Source: an uncultured Kordia sp. | GTDB lineage: Bacteria > Bacteroidota > Bacteroidia > Flavobacteriales > Flavobacteriaceae | DNA length: 64,000 nucleotides | NCBI RefSeq assembly: GCF_947489565.1 | Contig: NZ_CANLEA010000005.1 | Location: 248,001-312,000, forward strand | Reading direction: 5' to 3' | Shown: positions 62,701 through 64,000 of the stretch, piece after piece | Position numbering within the stretch: the first letter of the stretch is position 1 | How the letters are laid out: each line of letters begins with the position of its first letter | Notes under the pieces: model-generated | What the model was told of the DNA's origin: nothing | Seen by the model: the letters and a program-made list of their open reading frames with translations, nothing else | Databases searched by the model: none | Made by a program: the position numbers and the translations under genes

Positions 62701-64000
62701 CTAAGTTTAACATACACACTAATTTTGAAATTGAAAACTATCCAGAAACACGAGTTTCTGTAGCGACAGATAGCAAAGCAGTAGCTTATATATTATATAC
62801 ATCAGGTTCAACAGGAAATCCAAAAGGAGTAAAAATTCAACATGAAGGCATATTAAATTCGGCATTAGACTATGTAAACGAATTCAATATCACTCCAGAC
62901 GATAAGTATTCTTTATTTTTCTCTACGGCATTTGATGGTTCCATCTTAGACATTTTTACATCGCTTGTCGGTGGTGCGAGTTTGGTAATTTTTGATAAAA
63001 ACAGTCTCGCAGATCCTTCCACTTTTGTCGCTCAGATAAACCGTCATAAAGTATCTATTTTACTAATCGTTCCAGCATATTTAAATGCAATAACGCAGTA
63101 CAGTATGCCAACGGTTAGAACAATAATTACTGCGGGAGAAATGGCAATTACCAAAGATGCTATGTTGTATGCCAAATCGAAAAACTATTACAATGCCTAC
63201 GGACCTACAGAATGTTCGGTAGTATCAAGTTATTACAAAGTCGATCCTAAAAAAGAATATACGAGTATTCCAATGGGATCAGCTTCTACAAACAAACAAT
63301 TACTCATACTAGATAAAGACATGAATATCATGCCTCCGTATGGCGTTGGTGAAATATGTATTTCTGGAATTGGCTTGTCTACAGGGTATCTAAATGATGA
63401 ATTAAAGACGAATGAGAAGTTTGTAAATCATCCTTTTGAAGTTGGAAGTATATTATACAAATCGGGTGATACTGGCTATTTAGATGAAGAAAATATTTTT
63501 CATTTTGTTGGAAGAAAAGATGATCAGGTTAAAATTCGCGGATACCGAATTGAAATTGGAGAAGTAGAAAGTGCCTTATTACAAATTCCAGCAATCAGCA
63601 ATGTGGCAGTTGTTGTAAAAGGAAATAATTCTGACGAAAAAAATCTTTTTGCATACTACACAACCACAAAAAATCTTGATGTAGCAGCTATTCAATCTGA
63701 AATATATCAAATACTTCCACCATATATGATTCCCCAAAAAATAATACAGTTGGATAAAATTCCAATGACGTTGACAGGGAAAATAAACAGGAAAGAATTA
63801 ATGTCCTATACGGACGAATTGACGAATTCAGAGCGAATTCTAGTGCCACCAACCAATGAATTAGAAAAACAGTTGGTAGAAATCATAGCAGCAGAATTAA
63901 ACCTTGAAGCTAGTATAATTGGTGTGGAAGATAACTTCTTTGATATAGGAGCAAACTCTATCAAGATTATTAAAATTCTAAACACAATCAACATGAAATT
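56790..64000 (+). CDS. NRPS 4 (3' truncated by window): docking-C-A(MT insert)-T-C-A-T...
   Basis: The frame opens at ATG 56790 and is still open at the window end, giving at least 2403 residues. Docking segment about 1-50; condensation HHIIGDG at 209; an adenylation domain whose A2-A3 interval is interrupted (about 675-905) by a class I SAM methyltransferase with VLEIGCASG at 734-742; YIIYTSGSTG at 954; carrier with LGGHSI (Ser1338). The first code, about D-I-W-Q-L-T-A-D-D, is acidic at its end and could suit a basic residue such as diaminobutyrate, but I do not assign it. The second condensation domain has HHIIGDG at 1527; the second adenylation domain (YILYTSGSTG at 2000) has a hydrophobic pocket (D-G-L-L-I-A-A-V-V). 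The window ends in a carrier domain (Ser2390, DIGANSIK). Confidence 0.9.
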   Translation, partial: MNELYTFIISLKQKGIHIDETNGNLKVFGKVANLTDEDKTKIREYKSDLIDFCLQRQVSDGDNSAFIPVIEEAEDYEVSSSQYRLWILCQLEEASISYNMPEHLMLHETIDFEKLEEAIKQTINRHEVLRTVFKVNDLGKLRQRVIAFNDFDFSVKTIDYTKDSDGETKAIQYISGNSFQPFDLEKGPLVRVSIIKLANSKTILYTNTHHIIGDGWSNNVLMSDVLAFYKAFAENEPVALPKLKLQYKDYSAWQQVKISGQKYEQAKKYFAEYLAGDLPLLNVPSSYARPVVKTHKGKKLGFSIKPEIADKLKNYHLSKGGSLFMALLSSMKVLLHRYTGQKDIIVGSPVSGRDHEDLENQIGFYVNSIVLRNNISGSDSFNEVYEKVKKTTLKAYQFQDYPFDHLVEDLSLKRDVSRSAIFDIMITLQSSSQETMLDAAYKNDDVHDLGDCISRFDLEIDFEEKEGYIWMTVLFNADIYSDADIENLMRHYSNLLEGLLEKSETPIGEAKYTTVEEENKLLQFNKTEVATDGNETYVDRFYEQVQNSPNAIAIQDKDRNITYKELDQRSNQLAHFLMSCEHSGKENILGIITDRSYELILSIIAAFKAGYSYVAIDANYPEERIKPIISDAEIHVVCTSKNHVGLVSKLQIECTNLTHFVCLDSEDVYAEYENKDHEYKELWNYVGETSKDDVEGGGWISSYTGEPFSTLEMDEYGESFYNSIKPYLHKEARVLEIGCASGITLKKVAPHVKEFVGVDISESTIRKQKKKLASIENVSLACLSASEIDMLDKGTFDVVIINSVVQDFESPNYLRNVIDKISEILNPSGVIAIGDVMDAALKDDLLKSLLTFKRNNLANDYVTKTDFSSELFLSKAFFKDLVAENNHFTSVVFEEKDFTVSNELTDYRFDAILVAGTATETNISKQKFQYDARVLNVQSEEAPQKTISPNDTAYIIYTSGSTGVPKGVLLHHKGLLNHLDSMIEELNLTQNSKIIQNASVTFDISVWQLLNALLIGGTTLIYGSELVNEPTRFIEKLRDDKASILQVVPSYLSILLDEANQGDFDGLEFLLVTGEAVSQDILIRWFDAYPNIKVVNAYGPAEASDDVTLHIMSKAPESYNVPIGKPIRNMKVHILDDFNQKCPIGVIGEICVSGIGVGDGYLNNSALTAEKFVSDPFDASQKMYKTGDLGKWSWDGELFFLGRKDFQVKVRGHRIELGEIESKVNLFVEKAIILEEEGDLVGFIKNSNKVNVQELELALNNYLPDYMIPRKWKQLEVFPLSSNGKIDKKKLFWVNEEITNYVAPKNEREEKIQLIWQRVLNLESISMHNDFFQLGGHSIKAMRLISEYHKTFDIKLQLKDIFANTTASAHSALLEIETTEKYNAITLAPQLENYPLSDGQKRLWVISQFKNMSQAYNMPAHVYLDGAHDVAMLQEAIGKVVARHEVLRTIFKNDVDGEVKQWIIPTDKFSWEIAFEDITAMESSDDYALEYVRKDSFIPFDFVNGPLFRGKIFKHSDTKFSLYFNIHHIIGDGWSDATLFRDILAFYKAISNKQKVALVPLKLNYKDYAYWQLNQIKEGVWDAHKDFWLETFKGEIPQLELPIQKTRPLIKTTNGKCLRMIIPANTIENLVEFSREKSSSLFIGLLSVWQVLFHKYSGQEEVILGSPIAGREHPDLENQIGFYVNTLALKSTLNEQDTFLDFFNRNTAHVLECYAHQMYPFDGLIELLNIKKSPNRNALFDVLITLQNTVESNADAELANIGQIQDLGFKMVKLDIEVNFEEQGGCVILDLVYNTDVYSDFAMREMLHGYLKTLEKVVSEPKTEVSKIAVVSSEWKRNCLENKGLQQQLPAEKTAIDLFYENVSKYPDNIAVVFGDKNVSYKELDIISNKMSHCLQATYNIKETDVVAVLLEKSDCSIVTILAILKLKAIYVPLDTTNPERRLTSIVNEVNAKLVVVDTENMQKLKDTACAKFNIHTNFEIENYPETRVSVATDSKAVAYILYTSGSTGNPKGVKIQHEGILNSALDYVNEFNITPDDKYSLFFSTAFDGSILDIFTSLVGGASLVIFDKNSLADPSTFVAQINRHKVSILLIVPAYLNAITQYSMPTVRTIITAGEMAITKDAMLYAKSKNYYNAYGPTECSVVSSYYKVDPKKEYTSIPMGSASTNKQLLILDKDMNIMPPYGVGEICISGIGLSTGYLNDELKTNEKFVNHPFEVGSILYKSGDTGYLDEENIFHFVGRKDDQVKIRGYRIEIGEVESALLQIPAISNVAVVVKGNNSDEKNLFAYYTTTKNLDVAAIQSEIYQILPPYMIPQKIIQLDKIPMTLTGKINRKELMSYTDELTNSERILVPPTNELEKQLVEIIAAELNLEASIIGVEDNFFDIGANSIKIIKILNTINMK

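Noticed and set aside
62700-62800. Possible frameshift in NRPS 4
   Set aside because: Rechecking codon phase around the YILYTSGSTG motif showed that the frame continues unbroken to the window end.

Overview
The window is AT-rich, gene-dense DNA from a member of the Bacteroidota, most likely Flavobacteriaceae and possibly a Kordia-like marine genus (the genus is a guess). Supporting signs are promoter -7 boxes of the TAnnTTTG type, signal peptides ending in ..SQ or ..GQ, a DUF6090-type membrane protein, a YifB/ComM ATPase, and many NHLP-type leader peptides. No tRNA, rRNA, CRISPR array or intact transposon was seen.

Layout. (1) 1-4105: a partial gene, an 810-aa protein and an FAD-dependent oxidoreductase in one operon. 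The last two resemble, weakly, a LodA-like quinoprotein with its LodB-like flavoprotein. (2) 4254-5792: yifB. (3) 5905-8953: a ThiF/E1-like protein, a PAS-LuxR regulator, a divergent LuxI/FeeM-fold GNAT protein and an AraC-type regulator. The divergent promoter region holds two palindromes. (4) 9336-29035: a peptide export and RiPP locus. A seven-gene operon (9919-21717) encodes a cNMP-binding protein, a TolC-like channel, an HlyD-like adaptor, a C39 peptidase/ABC exporter, a second ABC exporter, an HExxH protein and a GAF-PAS adenylate cyclase. Around it lie seven NHLP leader precursors, a second TPR-adenylate cyclase, and a stand-alone LanM-type dehydratase with no cyclase domain. (5) 29036-29900: a genomic scar with a decayed copy of the yifB 3' end and a decayed NRPS adenylation-domain end. 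(6) 29927-64000: an NRPS locus with a type II thioesterase, cyclic-peptide ABC exporter, TAP-like peptidase, tandem-duplicated ATP-grasp-like protein, three complete NRPS proteins, a diaminobutyrate aminotransferase and a fourth NRPS running off the window.

How the genes work together. In the RiPP locus the precursors carry a conserved leader ending in a GG site. The C39 peptidase in the first ABC protein should remove the leader during export through HlyD and TolC. A cNMP sensor and two cyclases suggest control by cyclic nucleotides. Three precursor units and the export operon share a promoter of the form WTGGCANTTTT with a -7-like box whose start lies exactly 26 bp downstream of the first G of GG, which predicts co-regulation.

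The NRPS line reads C-A-T / C-A-T-Cy-A-T / C-A-T-C-A(monooxygenase)-T / C-A(methyltransferase)-T-C-A-T..., with a TubC-like docking segment at each N-terminus. Specificity residues read by eye suggest a small residue such as Ala, an unknown, Cys (cyclised to thiazoline), Gln, and Gly carrying an embedded luciferase-like monooxygenase. After these come an unassigned residue with an embedded methyltransferase and a hydrophobic residue. The aminotransferase between NRPS 3 and 4 would supply 2,4-diaminobutyrate.

The most interesting points are the shared RiPP promoter, the cNMP-linked RiPP exporter with diverse Cys-poor cores and a lone dehydratase, the glycine module with an inserted monooxygenase, and the tandem ATP-grasp protein.
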